From: an uncultured Clostridia bacterium
Lineage (GTDB): Bacteria; Bacillota; Clostridia; Oscillospirales; Ruminococcaceae
Length of the DNA stretch: 55,831 bases
Assembly (NCBI GenBank): GCA_947625195.1
Contig: CANQNK010000015.1
Span: 1-55,831, forward strand
Direction: 5' to 3'
Shown: in pieces, positions 9,249-18,561 of the stretch
How positions within the stretch are numbered: position 1 is the first letter of the stretch
Layout of the letters: every line of letters begins with the position of its first letter
The notes under the pieces: generated by a model
The model's input: the letters and a program-made list of their open reading frames with translations, nothing else
Told to the model about the DNA's origin: nothing
Databases searched by the model: none
Position numbers and translations under genes: made by a program

Positions 9249-10349
9249 TTAAATATATTTGAGATATTTATTTTCGATTACCTTTACTTCCCTGTTTTTG
9301 TCGAGTATCAGGCTGTATTTTTGATACTCTTTGCATACGCTCACAACATCGCCTCTTTTGACACTTGCCAAAATATTAAGATTATACCAGCACTGCGGCG
9401 AACCGTCATCTTTTTTATAAACAAGATCGTTTAAAAGTCTTCCCGTTTCGCCGGTCGTATCAATATGTATAGTTGTAAAGTCATCATTCTTATCCACAAA
9501 ACTGTAACTGTAATAATACGGGTGCGCAAATATATATTTTTCACCGCTCAGAAAATCTTCCGTAACGACCGCCGACTGAAAATCATCTGCAAACCGGGTT
9601 TCAAAATCAATGTTATTACCGTCCTTATTTATTATCAAAGCGTTTAACTGACCAAACTCTTTAATGCTTTTTCCGCCGTCTATGTCAATTATTTTCTTGG
9701 CTTTGTCGATTATCGGCATCGGCGTATTTTTAGAAGCTTCAAAGTTATACGTCGGAAAATGACCGACTATCACCCATTTGCCGGTCAGATTTTCACAGTC
9801 TAAGTAACGCCATTTGCATAGCATATCGGTTTTATCGGTCTCCTGCCAGTCTGCTCTTTCATCAAGTCCGGCATGAACAAAGATAAAGTCCTCAGTATTT
9901 ACAGCAATCGGTAATCCTTCCAAAAAATCAAGCTCAGCTTTGAAATTTTCTTTGACCGCTTTTTTGGCGTTTTCAAAATTCTCCTCGGACAAATCTGTGA
10001 TCCCAATCATTCTTGCCGCCTGAACAAAAGCGTTATCAGGTCTGTTTTTCATACGCTCAAGAAAGTGCTCATAAGTATATTTATAAGTAATGTGATAAAA
10101 CAGCGTGTCGTTATTTCCCATAAGGCAGCAGGCACGCTCATTCTCACAAAGCTTCATAACGGCTTTAAGCGACTTTAATTTGTCGTCGCCCCGTTCAAGC
10201 ACATCTCCGACAATGAAAAGATAATCAGAGTCAGGGTCATATCCGCACTTATCAAGCAGCTTTAACAACAGATCTTTGCTTTGATGTATATCACTTATGG
10301 CGATTATCCTGCATCTCTGAGGCAGGTCAACATTGATTATCTTTTTCAT
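9249..10349 (-). CDS. Calcineurin-like metallophosphoesterase
   Basis: 366 residues. The N-terminal ~220 residues carry the full metal-binding set of the PP2A/ApaH-like phosphoesterases: ISDIHQS (D-x-H), GDVLERGDD, MGNND, FVHAGLDE and VGHFPT. The C-terminal part is not a recognised domain. The substrate could be a phosphoprotein, dinucleotide or other phosphoester. It lies 5 bp before the downstream end of the PAS gene and 10 bp upstream of tgt, so it is probably co-transcribed with queuosine genes, but there is no known link to that pathway. Confidence 0.78.
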   Translation of the reverse strand: MKKIINVDLPQRCRIIAISDIHQSKDLLLKLLDKCGYDPDSDYLFIVGDVLERGDDKLKSLKAVMKLCENERACCLMGNNDTLFYHITYKYTYEHFLERMKNRPDNAFVQAARMIGITDLSEENFENAKKAVKENFKAELDFLEGLPIAVNTEDFIFVHAGLDERADWQETDKTDMLCKWRYLDCENLTGKWVIVGHFPTYNFEASKNTPMPIIDKAKKIIDIDGGKSIKEFGQLNALIINKDGNNIDFETRFADDFQSAVVTEDFLSGEKYIFAHPYYYSYSFVDKNDDFTTIHIDTTGETGRLLNDLVYKKDDGSPQCWYNLNILASVKRGDVVSVCKEYQKYSLILDKNREVKVIENKYLKYI

Positions 10350-10354
10350 TCACA

Positions 10355-10717
10355 CTACTCCGTATACAAATTCTTATCCTCAAACTTTTCGTAATATCCG
10401 ATAAGCTCGCCCTTCTCATCTCTTATCGCAACGCAGTAAACATCTTCGTTTGCGCCGTTTCTTGTTTTGTGAAACTCAAAAATTTTGTTTACCGACTTAT
10501 CCTCGCGCATTTTGCTTACATTGTTTTTTATAATATCCTGCGAGCGGCTGTTATGACAGTCGAGGACTGATTTTCCTACTAAAGCCGCTCCTCCGCGCTT
10601 TTCATAATTTTTAACCGCGGCAGGGTTCATATAAACTATAATGTGGTTTAAGTCGCATATCACTATAGCTTTTTCATCACTGTCGATTATTCCTTTAAAG
10701 TATTGATCTAAGTTCAT
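10355..10717 (-). CDS. Stand-alone PAS-domain protein
   Basis: 120 residues consisting of essentially one PAS fold: AIVICDLNHIIVYMNPAAVKNYEKRGG, a GKSVLDCH segment, and a C-terminal sheet ending in DEKGELIGYYEKFED. No kinase, GGDEF or HTH is attached, so any output must be through a partner. It sits between queA (11 bp downstream of it) and the metallophosphoesterase (5 bp upstream), so it may be a sensory partner of that enzyme. Confidence 0.72.
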   Translation of the reverse strand: MNLDQYFKGIIDSDEKAIVICDLNHIIVYMNPAAVKNYEKRGGAALVGKSVLDCHNSRSQDIIKNNVSKMREDKSVNKIFEFHKTRNGANEDVYCVAIRDEKGELIGYYEKFEDKNLYTE

Positions 10718-10728
10718 ATTATTCTCCT

Positions 10729-11778
10729 TTATAATATCGCCATACTGTCTCCGAACGAGAAAAACCTGTATCTTTCTTTAACAGCAGTCTTATATGCGTT
10801 CATCGTCTTGTCATATCCCAAAAAAGCGGATACAAGCATAATAAGCGTACTTTCCGGAAGATGAAAGTTAGTTATAAGCCCATCTATCGCCTTAAACTCA
10901 AAGCCGGGATAGATAAATATATCAGTTTCTCCCTCGCTCGGGACAATATCCCCGCCGTTTTTTAAGGCAACGCTTTCAAGCGTTCTGCATGAGGTCGTTC
11001 CGACGGCTATTACCCGACCGCCCTGAGCTTTTGTTCTGTTTATAAGGTCCGCCGTATCGCCGCTTAGATCATAGTGTTCTGAGTGCATTTTGTGGTTGAG
11101 CACCTTTTCCTCCTTAACCGGTCGAAAGGTTCCAAGCCCCACATGAAGCGTTACATATGCAAGATTTATCCCATTATTCTCTAATTCTCTAAGCTGTTCC
11201 TTTGTAAAGTGAAGTCCCGCTGTTGGAGCCGCCGACGAGCCGACCTCATTTGAATAAACGGTCTGATAGCGCTCTTTATCCTCAAGCTTTTTTGTGATGT
11301 ACGGCGGAAGCGGCATCTGACCAATTTCGTCAAGCGCTGTGTAGATGTTATAGCCCTCTTTCGGATAAAACCGGGCTATCCTGTTCCCGTCCTCCAAGAC
11401 ATCTGTTATTTCGGCAACAAGTATCTTTCCAAAGGTAAACCTCGTGCCTTTTTTTGCCTTTTTACCCGGTCGGCACAAAATTTCCCACTCAAGGTTTTTT
11501 ATCTGTCTTAAAAGCAAAAACTCTATAAATGTGCCGTTGTCCGATTTTTCGCCATAGATCCTTGCAGGCAGGACTCTTGAATCATTAAGCACCAGCAGAT
11601 CACCTTTTTTTAAAAAATCGCATAGATTATAAAAACGGCTGTGGGTGATTTCTCCCGTTTGCCTGTCTATTTTCATAAGCCTTGACGCATTTCTGGGCTC
11701 TATCGGCGTCTGAGCGATAAGACTTTCGTCAAGCTCATAGTAAAAATCCGATTTTTTCATATTGTTTATGTCAAGCAT
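10729..11778 (-). CDS. queA: S-adenosylmethionine:tRNA ribosyltransferase-isomerase
   Basis: About 349 residues. It transfers and isomerises the ribosyl group of SAM onto preQ1-tRNA to give epoxyqueuosine. Recognised by SDFYYELDESLIAQTP at the N-terminus, GDLLVLNDSRVLPARI, the SSAAPTAGLHFT motif, LHVGLGTFRPV and ITNFHLPESTLIMLVSAF near the C-terminus. I start it at the ATG at 11778, because GGAG lies 6 bases upstream of it and the alternative ATG at 11790 overlaps that site. First gene of the run queA, PAS, metallophosphoesterase, tgt, mntP. Confidence 0.94.
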   Translation of the reverse strand: MLDINNMKKSDFYYELDESLIAQTPIEPRNASRLMKIDRQTGEITHSRFYNLCDFLKKGDLLVLNDSRVLPARIYGEKSDNGTFIEFLLLRQIKNLEWEILCRPGKKAKKGTRFTFGKILVAEITDVLEDGNRIARFYPKEGYNIYTALDEIGQMPLPPYITKKLEDKERYQTVYSNEVGSSAAPTAGLHFTKEQLRELENNGINLAYVTLHVGLGTFRPVKEEKVLNHKMHSEHYDLSGDTADLINRTKAQGGRVIAVGTTSCRTLESVALKNGGDIVPSEGETDIFIYPGFEFKAIDGLITNFHLPESTLIMLVSAFLGYDKTMNAYKTAVKERYRFFSFGDSMAIL

Positions 11779-11874
11779 ATTATTCTCCATTTCCTGATAA
11801 GAATTATCTCAAAGATTTTTGTTGACTATTCACAAACACAAGTGTCATAATTTTTCTAATTTTTCAATTTACTG

Positions 11875-11903
11875 TTGACAGCCGCCCGATAATTTGGTAT
11901 AGT
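11875..11903 (+). promoter_or_regulatory. Promoter of the lysine riboswitch/asd-dapA-dapB operon
   Basis: TTGACA (11875-11880), 17-base spacer, TATAGT (11898-11903). The expected transcript start is just before the riboswitch aptamer. Confidence 0.82.
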
Positions 11904-11917
11904 TAATAAGTAAAAAC

Positions 11918-12160
11918 AGATAGAGGCGCAGCCAAGATCAGTAGCTCTCATATGACGCTTTGGCGTCCGCTCCCAATGCGGAGATGTGAAATGCGAGGCT
12001 GCCGAAGATTTAAGTGTGGGAAGCTTATTTCTGATCATCAGCTCAACAGGCTTATGATTGTCATCATGCAATGTGATGGGGAGCTATCATAAATTATGGT
12101 GTTAATTTATGACATTTTCTATTATATCGCAAGATGAACTGGTTTTCAACCAGTTTTTTT
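11918..12160 (+). promoter_or_regulatory. Lysine (L-box) riboswitch with expression platform
   Basis: P1 is closed by GATAG (11919-11923) with CTATC (12084-12088). The conserved core is visible: AGAGGCGC, the AGTAG segment, GAAATGCGAGGCTGCCGAAG and the terminal GGGGAGCTATC. An AT hairpin (12089-12096 with 12103-12110) and an intrinsic terminator (12137-12160) follow and form the switch. High lysine should favour termination before asd. The three genes downstream all belong to the lysine/diaminopimelate branch, which supports the call. Confidence 0.92.
12137..12160 (+). terminator. Riboswitch-controlled intrinsic terminator
   Basis: AACTGGTT (12137-12144) pairs with AACCAGTT (12148-12155), followed by a T run to 12160. 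It lies 37 bases before the asd start. Confidence 0.88.
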
Positions 12161-12196
12161 AATATTGTTATTATTTGTGAGAAAGGGACTGGAATC

Positions 12197-13276
12197 ATGA
12201 AAAAGTATAAGGTCGGAATTATAGGCGCCACGGGAATGGTAGGACAGCGCTTTGCAACTCTTCTTGAAGAGCATCCGTGGTTTGAGGTTGTTTGCCTTGC
12301 GGCATCTCCCCGCTCTAAGGGAAAAACTTACAAGGAAGCAGTCGGCTCAAGATGGGCTATGAAAAAGCCTATACCGTCATCGATGGAGAATATGATAATC
12401 TACGACGCAACCGCTGATATTAAAGAGATCGCCGCTCAGGCTGACTTTTGCTTCTGCGCTGTGGATATGAAAAAAGACGAAATAAAAGCGCTTGAGGAAA
12501 AGTACGCTTTGGCAGAATGCCCTATCGTATCGAACAACTCTGCTCACAGAGCTACTCCCGACGTCCCGATGGTCGTTCCGGAGATAAACCCCGAGCATAT
12601 TGAGATCATCAATGCGCAAAGAAAGCGTCTTGGAACAAAGCGCGGTTTTATCGCGGTAAAGTCTAATTGCTCATTGCAAAGCTATGTTCCGGCACTTCAC
12701 CCGCTTATGAAGTACGGTGTAACAAAAGCTCTTGCATGTACATATCAGGCAATCTCGGGTGCAGGAAAGACCTTTGACACATGGCCGGAGATTGTTGACA
12801 ACGTTATCCCCTATATCGGCGGAGAAGAAGAAAAAAGCGAACAGGAGCCGCTTAAGATATGGGGAAAAATCCACGGAGACGTTATCAGAAATGCAGCCTC
12901 TCCCGCAATTACAACACAGTGTCTGAGGGTTCCGGTATCTGACGGACACACGGCTGCGGTATTCGTTTCTTTTAAAAACAAGCCCTCAAAGGACGAGATT
13001 TTAAAAGCGTGGAAGGAGTTTTCCGGCGTGCCGCAAAAGCTTGAGCTGCCCAGTGCTCCCAAGCAGTTTTTAAATTACTTTACCGAAAACGACCGTCCGC
13101 AGTCAAGACTTGACAGAGAGCTTGAGGGCGGAATGGCAGTATCTATAGGCAGACTAAGAGAGGATTCTCAGTACGACTACAAGTTTGTATGTCTTTCACA
13201 CAACACCTTAAGAGGCGCAGCAGGCGGCGCGGTTCTTATGGCGGAGCTGCTTGCTGCCAAGGGTTATTTTGACTAA
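12197..13276 (+). CDS. asd: Aspartate-semialdehyde dehydrogenase
   Basis: 359 residues. Converts aspartyl phosphate to aspartate semialdehyde for lysine, threonine and methionine synthesis. Motifs: KVGIIGATGMVGQRF (NADP-binding), VKSNCSLQS with the catalytic Cys, AISGAGK, and RVPVSDGHTAAV with the catalytic His. The ATG at 12197 is used, since a GAAAGGGA site precedes it. A longer frame from 12134 would run through the riboswitch terminator. First gene of a lysine-regulated operon. Confidence 0.95.
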   Translation: MKKYKVGIIGATGMVGQRFATLLEEHPWFEVVCLAASPRSKGKTYKEAVGSRWAMKKPIPSSMENMIIYDATADIKEIAAQADFCFCAVDMKKDEIKALEEKYALAECPIVSNNSAHRATPDVPMVVPEINPEHIEIINAQRKRLGTKRGFIAVKSNCSLQSYVPALHPLMKYGVTKALACTYQAISGAGKTFDTWPEIVDNVIPYIGGEEEKSEQEPLKIWGKIHGDVIRNAASPAITTQCLRVPVSDGHTAAVFVSFKNKPSKDEILKAWKEFSGVPQKLELPSAPKQFLNYFTENDRPQSRLDRELEGGMAVSIGRLREDSQYDYKFVCLSHNTLRGAAGGAVLMAELLAAKGYFD

Positions 13277-13307
13277 CGACATCATTTTTTCTCAGGAGGG
13301 TTCACAA

Positions 13308-14210
13308 ATGAAAAAGGTTATCTTTCAAGGTTCGGGAGTGGCGATAGTAACGCCTATGGACGACGAGGGCTTTGTAAATTATTACGAGCTTGAACGCCTG
13401 ATAGACTTTAATATCGACAACGGCACTGACGCAATAATTATCTGCGGAACAACGGGAGAAGGCTCAACTCTCAGCTTTCTTGAGCATTGTGAAGCAATAA
13501 ATCACTGTATAAAATACGTAAACAAAAGAGTTCCGGTGATTGCCGGTTCAGGCTCAAACGACACTAACTTTGCAATAAGACTTTCACAAAAAGCGTGCCA
13601 ATACGGAGCTGACGCTCTGCTAATTGTAACACCGTATTACAATAAGACCTCCCAGCATGGACTTATAAAGCACTTCACCGAAATAGCGGACAACGTGGAT
13701 ACTCCTATCATTCTATACAGCGTAGCCTCAAGGACAGGTGTGAACATTGAGCCCGCTACCTGCAAGGAGCTTTCTAAGCATCCGAACATAGTAGCTATCA
13801 AGGAAGCCAGCGGAAGCTTATCACAGGTTGCAAAAATAAGAGCGCTGTGCGGCGATGAGCTTTCGGTTTACAGCGGAAACGACGACCAGATAGTTCCTAT
13901 TATGTCGCTTGGCGGAAAAGGCGTTATATCCGTTATGGCAAATATTATGCCAAAACAGACCCACGACATTGCGCAACTTTGCCTTGACGGCAAATTTGAC
14001 AAAGCGTCGGAGCTTGCGCTTAAAACGCTTGACATTGCAAACGCTCTGTTTTGCGATGTAAACCCTGTTCCCGTAAAAGAGGCGCTCAACATTATGGGCT
14101 TTAACGCGGGTCATTGCAGACTTCCGCTTTGCGATATGACCGATGAAAACAAGAAAAAGCTAAAAAGCATTATGCAGCGTCACGGACTTGTAGGGATTAT
14201 AGATCAGTAA
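13308..14210 (+). CDS. dapA: 4-hydroxy-tetrahydrodipicolinate synthase
   Basis: 300 residues, standard length. Condenses pyruvate with aspartate semialdehyde. Motifs: GSGVAIVTPMD, GTTGEGSTLS, VIAGSGSND, the LIVTPYYNK segment with the catalytic Tyr, and VAIKEASGS with the Schiff-base Lys. The ATG at 13308 follows AGGAGGG; an upstream in-frame ATG overlapping asd is not used. It lies 31 bp after asd. Confidence 0.95.
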   Translation: MKKVIFQGSGVAIVTPMDDEGFVNYYELERLIDFNIDNGTDAIIICGTTGEGSTLSFLEHCEAINHCIKYVNKRVPVIAGSGSNDTNFAIRLSQKACQYGADALLIVTPYYNKTSQHGLIKHFTEIADNVDTPIILYSVASRTGVNIEPATCKELSKHPNIVAIKEASGSLSQVAKIRALCGDELSVYSGNDDQIVPIMSLGGKGVISVMANIMPKQTHDIAQLCLDGKFDKASELALKTLDIANALFCDVNPVPVKEALNIMGFNAGHCRLPLCDMTDENKKKLKSIMQRHGLVGIIDQ

Positions 14211-14231
14211 AATTGAAAGGATGTCAAATCA

Positions 14232-14993
14232 ATGGTAAAAACAGTTATCTGCGGCGCAAACGGAAAAATGGGAAGGGTTCTTAACGATATAATTTCAAAG
14301 CGCAGCGATGTCGAAATCATCGGAGGGATCGACTTAAATGACACCACTCCCTATGCGGATTTCAAAATAGTGAAAAAGCCGGGCGACCTTATGGATAAAC
14401 CCGATGTTATAATTGATTTTTCTCACCCGTCCGCGCTTTATGACCTGTGTGAATACTGCCTTACAAACGGAGTACCGCTTGTGGTCGCAACCACCGGCTA
14501 CGACGAACAGCAAAAGGCTCTTATCAGAAAAACCGCCGAACAGATTCCTGTATTCTTTACCTTTAATATGTCACTTGGAATAAATCTTCTTAGCTCGCTG
14601 GCTCAGAAAGCGGCGTCAATTTTGGGCGGACAGTTTGATATCGAGATAGTAGAAAAGCATCACAATCAGAAGATCGATGCTCCCTCAGGTACGGCGCTTA
14701 TGCTGGCAGACGCTCTAAACGAAGCTCTTGACAGCAAGATGAAATACGTTTACGACCGCCATTCGGTAAGACAAAAACGTGAAAAGAACGAAATAGGCAT
14801 ACACGCAATTAGGGGCGGAACCATTGTCGGTGAACACGACATAATTTTCGCGGGAAGAGATGAGGTAATTACTCTCTCCCATCACGCGGCCTCTAAGGAG
14901 GTATTCGCTGCCGGCGCGGTAAATGCAGCTGTTTACATCGCCGGAAAACCTGCCGGTCTTTACGATATGAAGGACGTAATCGACTTAAGCTGA
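14232..14993 (+). CDS. dapB: 4-hydroxy-tetrahydrodipicolinate reductase
   Basis: 253 residues. Reduces the DapA product with NAD(P)H. Motifs: VICGANGKMGRV (nucleotide-binding), VATTGY, the EIVEKHHNQKIDAPSGTAL signature with catalytic His and Lys, and RGGTIVGEHDI. It follows dapA by 21 bp and is the last gene before a terminator. Confidence 0.95.
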   Translation: MVKTVICGANGKMGRVLNDIISKRSDVEIIGGIDLNDTTPYADFKIVKKPGDLMDKPDVIIDFSHPSALYDLCEYCLTNGVPLVVATTGYDEQQKALIRKTAEQIPVFFTFNMSLGINLLSSLAQKAASILGGQFDIEIVEKHHNQKIDAPSGTALMLADALNEALDSKMKYVYDRHSVRQKREKNEIGIHAIRGGTIVGEHDIIFAGRDEVITLSHHAASKEVFAAGAVNAAVYIAGKPAGLYDMKDVIDLS

Positions 14994-15025
14994 ATTACTT
15001 TTAAAAGTCATAAGATACATAGAAT

Positions 15026-15064
15026 AACAGCCGACAGGGACGATCCTCCTGCCGGCTGTTTTAT
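15026..15064 (+). terminator. Terminator of asd-dapA-dapB
   Basis: AACAGCCG (15026-15033) pairs with CGGCTGTT (15053-15060), the stem extended inward by ACAGG/CCTG, with a short T run after it. Confidence 0.8.
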
Positions 15065-15106
15065 GTTATCTGTGCGCTCTTCAGCAGCATAGTTAAACGC
15101 TTAATT

Positions 15107-15691
15107 TTATCCTTTGCACTTCTTAGTTATTCCTCTTAAAACTATACGCTCGTCCTGCGTGCTGTCTGCGGTATAGGTTACCGCAGTAGGATAATCACCG
15201 CATTTTTCCACACGCTCGTACCCGTACAGAAGATACCCCTCCTGCTCCTTCGCATCACCGACCGCACTGCTGACATCCTCCTTTAATATCTCAGCTGCAC
15301 CGATAAGATTGTATGCGCCGAGCATTTCACCGATAACGCCGCTGTCGATACTCTTAAGCTTATCGCCCTTTCCATGGTGACAGGCATAGCTTACCTCCAC
15401 AACCTCATAGCCGCTGTAATTTCCAACGGTAACGGCAATCTTTTCATTGTCATTTGAAAGATTGTAGGTCTGTGCATATCCGCCCGAAGCTTCCGAGGCG
15501 GCGGCCGCTTCAAATTTCAGGTTGTTATCCAAGGCATATTTTTTGTACTGTGCCTCATAGTCGATGAAATTTTCCTGAGATTCTTCCCTTGCGATCTCCT
15601 TGTGCCGCATTCCGCCTATATTAGGAATTATAAGTACCGCAGCGACAATTACTGCAACTATAACAAACGCAGCTAAAATTGTTTTCTTCAT
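15107..15691 (-). CDS. Membrane-anchored extracytoplasmic protein, unknown function
   Basis: 194 residues. One N-terminal membrane anchor (about residues 3-26), then an acidic, mostly hydrophilic domain with Ala/Ser/Gly-rich and beta-type segments ([27 protein letters not shown]). The ATG at 15691 is chosen because GGAAAGGAAAG precedes it; it overlaps the ispF stop as ATGA, so the two are translationally coupled. No family recognised. Two His and three Cys residues are present but form no known motif. Confidence 0.65.
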   Translation of the reverse strand: MKKTILAAFVIVAVIVAAVLIIPNIGGMRHKEIAREESQENFIDYEAQYKKYALDNNLKFEAAAASEASGGYAQTYNLSNDNEKIAVTVGNYSGYEVVEVSYACHHGKGDKLKSIDSGVIGEMLGAYNLIGAAEILKEDVSSAVGDAKEQEGYLLYGYERVEKCGDYPTAVTYTADSTQDERIVLRGITKKCKG

Positions 15692-16179
15692 ATGCTTACT
15701 TTCCTTTCCAGAAGGCACACAGCCGTTGCCGAAATACCCTTTCCTTCTCCGGTAAAGCCAAGTCCCTCCTCTGTGGTTGCCTTTACTGAAACACAGGATA
15801 TATCGGCCCCTGCTGACTCGGCGATATTTTTTCTCATCTCTTGAATATAAGGCGAAAGCTTAGGTTTCTCAGCGCACACGGTCGAGTCTATATTGACAAC
15901 TGTATAGCCGTTTTTAAAAGCCAAGTCAGTTACTTTCTTCAGCAGAACCGTGCTGTCTATTCCCTTGTATCGCTCATCCGAATCCGGGAAATGCTTTCCT
16001 ATATCCCCCAGCGCCAGCGCACCGAGTATCGAATCCATAATTGCGTGCAGCAAAACGTCAGCGTCAGAATGTCCCAAAAGTCCCTTTTCAAATGGTATGG
16101 AAACCCCGCCGATTATAAGTTTTCTGCCGCATTCAAGCCTGTGAACATCGTATCCGTGACCAATTCTTATATTTGTCAT
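15688..16179 (-). CDS. ispF: 2-C-methyl-D-erythritol 2,4-cyclodiphosphate synthase
   Basis: 163 residues. Cyclises CDP-methylerythritol phosphate in the non-mevalonate isoprenoid pathway. Motifs: [11 protein letters not shown] with the zinc Asp/His, [19 protein letters not shown], the [12 protein letters not shown] stretch and [14 protein letters not shown]. It lies 10 bp after the GH3 gene and is coupled to the small membrane-anchored gene downstream. Confidence 0.95.
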   Translation of the reverse strand: MTNIRIGHGYDVHRLECGRKLIIGGVSIPFEKGLLGHSDADVLLHAIMDSILGALALGDIGKHFPDSDERYKGIDSTVLLKKVTDLAFKNGYTVVNIDSTVCAEKPKLSPYIQEMRKNIAESAGADISCVSVKATTEEGLGFTGEGKGISATAVCLLERKVSI

Positions 16180-16188
16180 CTTATCACC

Positions 16189-18411
16189 TCACAACGACGC
16201 ATTCAGCTTGTCAACCAGTTTGGAAATCGTCTCTCTGGTTATGTTCTTTTTTGGAACAAAGCTTACAAGAGAGCGCAGCGGCATTTCACCAAGCCATATT
16301 ACCTTAAATTCGTCTGAGGATTTGTCCGGGTCGTCAGACACCTCCAAAAGCTCCTCAATAAGCTTTTTGCCGTACGGATTCTGTAATACATCCGAGCAAA
16401 GAGAATTTATAGTATACGGCTCTTTTAAATCCTCAGCCGGAGCGACAAACACGCTCTTTGTGAGTCTTATATCCCTGGATGATGAGCCGACTAAAATATC
16501 AAATTTTCCGTACTCTACACGCCAGGCTGAAACCTTAGCGTCGTAATAAGCAAACGCGCGTTTATCAAGCTTAAACACAATCTGCTTGCTCTCACCCGGC
16601 TCAAGCTCGGTTTTCTCAAATCCCTTAAGTTCTTTCTGTGGACGTATAACTTGTGAGTGCAAGTCTCTTACGTAAAGCTCAACCGTTTCCTTGCCCTTTA
16701 CCCTGCCGGTGTTTGTAACGGTTACCTTTACGGTTAGGATCTGATTTTCTTTAAGCTCATCATGAGAAACTATAATGTCTGAATAATCAAACGTTGTGTA
16801 GCTCAGTCCGAAGCCGAACGGGAACAGCGGCTCAATTTCCTTTTTGTCGTAATACCTATAGCCTACAAATATACCCTCTTTGTATTTTACAGTGTTTCCC
16901 TCTCCGGGATAGTTTAAATAAGACGGATTGTCAGACAGCTTTTCAGGAAACGTTTCTGCAAGCTTTCCGCTGGGATTTACAGCTCCAAAAAGAATATCGA
17001 CCTGCGCCTTTCCTACCGCTTCCCCGCCAAGATAGCTTTCTAAAATAGCAGGAACCTTATCCGCAAACGGCATTTCAATAGGAGATCCGTTATGCAAAAC
17101 TACTATAACGTTTTTATTGACCTTTAAGACCTCGTCAATAAGCTCAAGCTGACAGCAGGGCATTTTCATATGCTGCCTGTCAAATCCTTCTGACTCAAAT
17201 GCTTCCGGAAGTCCGGCAAACAGCACAACCTTATCAGCGTCATATGCCGCAGATACCGCCTCGCTCAGAAGCTTTTTGTCGGTCTCGTCACGCTCGGTAA
17301 TGTAACCCTGAGCGTAAGTAACCTCGCATACGTCCTTCACCGCGTCCAGTGCAGAGGTTACCTTGTAGGAATTTATATGGCTTGAACCTCCTCCCTGATA
17401 GCGAGGGGCTTGCGCAAACTTTCCTATAAACGCTATTTTATCCTTTTTATCAAGAGGAAGTATTTCACCTTCGTTTTTTAAAAGCACCATACATTCGCTC
17501 TGAACCTCGGCACAAAGAGCATGATCCTTATCCTTGTCCCATTTTGCGTCCTTGTTGTGTAAAGTGCCCTTTTCAACAAGATTCAGTACCCTCTTTACGC
17601 ATATATCAACATACTTTTCGTCAAGTTTTCCTGAGCGCACAGACTCGACTATAAGCTCGTCGTTTTTGCCCATACTTCCCGGCATTTCAAGATCAAGCCC
17701 CGCAAAAACGCCCTTTACTCTGTCGTCCACAGCGCCCCAATCGCTCATTACAAGTCCGCCGTATTCCCAGTCGCCTCTCAGAATATCCGTAAGCAGCTTT
17801 TTGCTCTGACTGGCATACTCTCCGTTTACCCGGTTGTATGAGCACATAACAGTCCACGGCTTCGCGTTTTTTATCGGAGCTTCAAAAGAGGCGAGATATA
17901 TCTCCCTTAAGGTTCTCTCGTCAGTCTCTGCGCTTATGGCCATACGCCTGTGCTCCTGATTATTGCAGGCAAAGTGCTTAAGACTGGTGCCGACTCCCTG
18001 AGACTGAACTCCCTTTATATATGCCGAGGCCATCTCTCCTGAAAGATACGGATCCTCAGAGAAATATTCAAAGTTTCTTCCACAAATAGGGGTGCGCTTT
18101 ATATTGGCCCCCGGGCCAAGAATTACGGTGATGTCCTCAGCCGCGCATTCGTTTCCTATCGCCTTTCCCACACGCTCAACAAGCGATCTGTCAAAGGAGC
18201 ACGCAAGAGAAGATGCCGTCGGAAAGCAGTTTGCTTTGATGCTGTCACGCTCACCGTCTTGAACCTTTCTGAGTCCGTGAGGGCCGTCTGACACCATAAT
18301 CTTCTCTATACCAAGCCGCTTGATTTCCTTAGTGTGCCAAAAATCCTTACCGGACAAAAGACTGGCTTTTTCCTCCAGAGTCATTTCCCCTATAAGCTTA
18401 TCAATGTTCAT
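16189..18411 (-). CDS. GH3 beta-glucosidase-type glycosidase
   Basis: 740 residues with no signal peptide, so cytoplasmic. It has the GH3 (alpha/beta)8 domain (about 1-290), including the SLKHFACNNQEHRR motif and the nucleophile Asp in GGLVMSDWGAV. A central alpha/beta sandwich domain follows (KKDKIAFIGKFA, GGGSSHIN), then a C-terminal fibronectin-like domain (PFGFGLSYTTF, VTNTGRVKGKETVELY). It removes terminal beta-linked sugars from oligosaccharides; beta-glucosidase or beta-xylosidase cannot be separated by eye. It has its own promoter and starts a transcript that continues into ispF. Confidence 0.9.
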   Translation of the reverse strand: MNIDKLIGEMTLEEKASLLSGKDFWHTKEIKRLGIEKIMVSDGPHGLRKVQDGERDSIKANCFPTASSLACSFDRSLVERVGKAIGNECAAEDITVILGPGANIKRTPICGRNFEYFSEDPYLSGEMASAYIKGVQSQGVGTSLKHFACNNQEHRRMAISAETDERTLREIYLASFEAPIKNAKPWTVMCSYNRVNGEYASQSKKLLTDILRGDWEYGGLVMSDWGAVDDRVKGVFAGLDLEMPGSMGKNDELIVESVRSGKLDEKYVDICVKRVLNLVEKGTLHNKDAKWDKDKDHALCAEVQSECMVLLKNEGEILPLDKKDKIAFIGKFAQAPRYQGGGSSHINSYKVTSALDAVKDVCEVTYAQGYITERDETDKKLLSEAVSAAYDADKVVLFAGLPEAFESEGFDRQHMKMPCCQLELIDEVLKVNKNVIVVLHNGSPIEMPFADKVPAILESYLGGEAVGKAQVDILFGAVNPSGKLAETFPEKLSDNPSYLNYPGEGNTVKYKEGIFVGYRYYDKKEIEPLFPFGFGLSYTTFDYSDIIVSHDELKENQILTVKVTVTNTGRVKGKETVELYVRDLHSQVIRPQKELKGFEKTELEPGESKQIVFKLDKRAFAYYDAKVSAWRVEYGKFDILVGSSSRDIRLTKSVFVAPAEDLKEPYTINSLCSDVLQNPYGKKLIEELLEVSDDPDKSSDEFKVIWLGEMPLRSLVSFVPKKNITRETISKLVDKLNASL

Positions 18412-18467
18412 TGCTAAAGCCGTTCCTTTCTTATAATTACGCCTTATTCCAAAAATTACTTAATAGC

Positions 18468-18496
18468 ATTGTAACACAAATAAAGTTCTTTTTCAA
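18468..18496 (-). promoter_or_regulatory. Promoter of GH3 gene
   Basis: On the minus strand, TTGAAA (18496-18491), 17-base spacer, TACAAT (18473-18468). Confidence 0.7.
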
Positions 18497-18501
18497 GACA
18501 G

Positions 18502-18530
18502 TTGAAAACAGTAAAAAATTATGGTAAAAT
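18502..18530 (+). promoter_or_regulatory. Promoter of capA-like gene
   Basis: TTGAAA (18502-18507), 17-base spacer, TAAAAT (18525-18530). It is back-to-back with the GH3 promoter, so the two could share a regulator. Confidence 0.68.
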
Positions 18531-18561
18531 AAAAACATAAAATATTGTGAGGGGAATAAAA

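Noticed and set aside
11856-12071. Minus-strand open frame of about 71 codons
   Set aside because: It lies wholly within the lysine riboswitch aptamer and its promoter; no ribosome binding site and no family resemblance.
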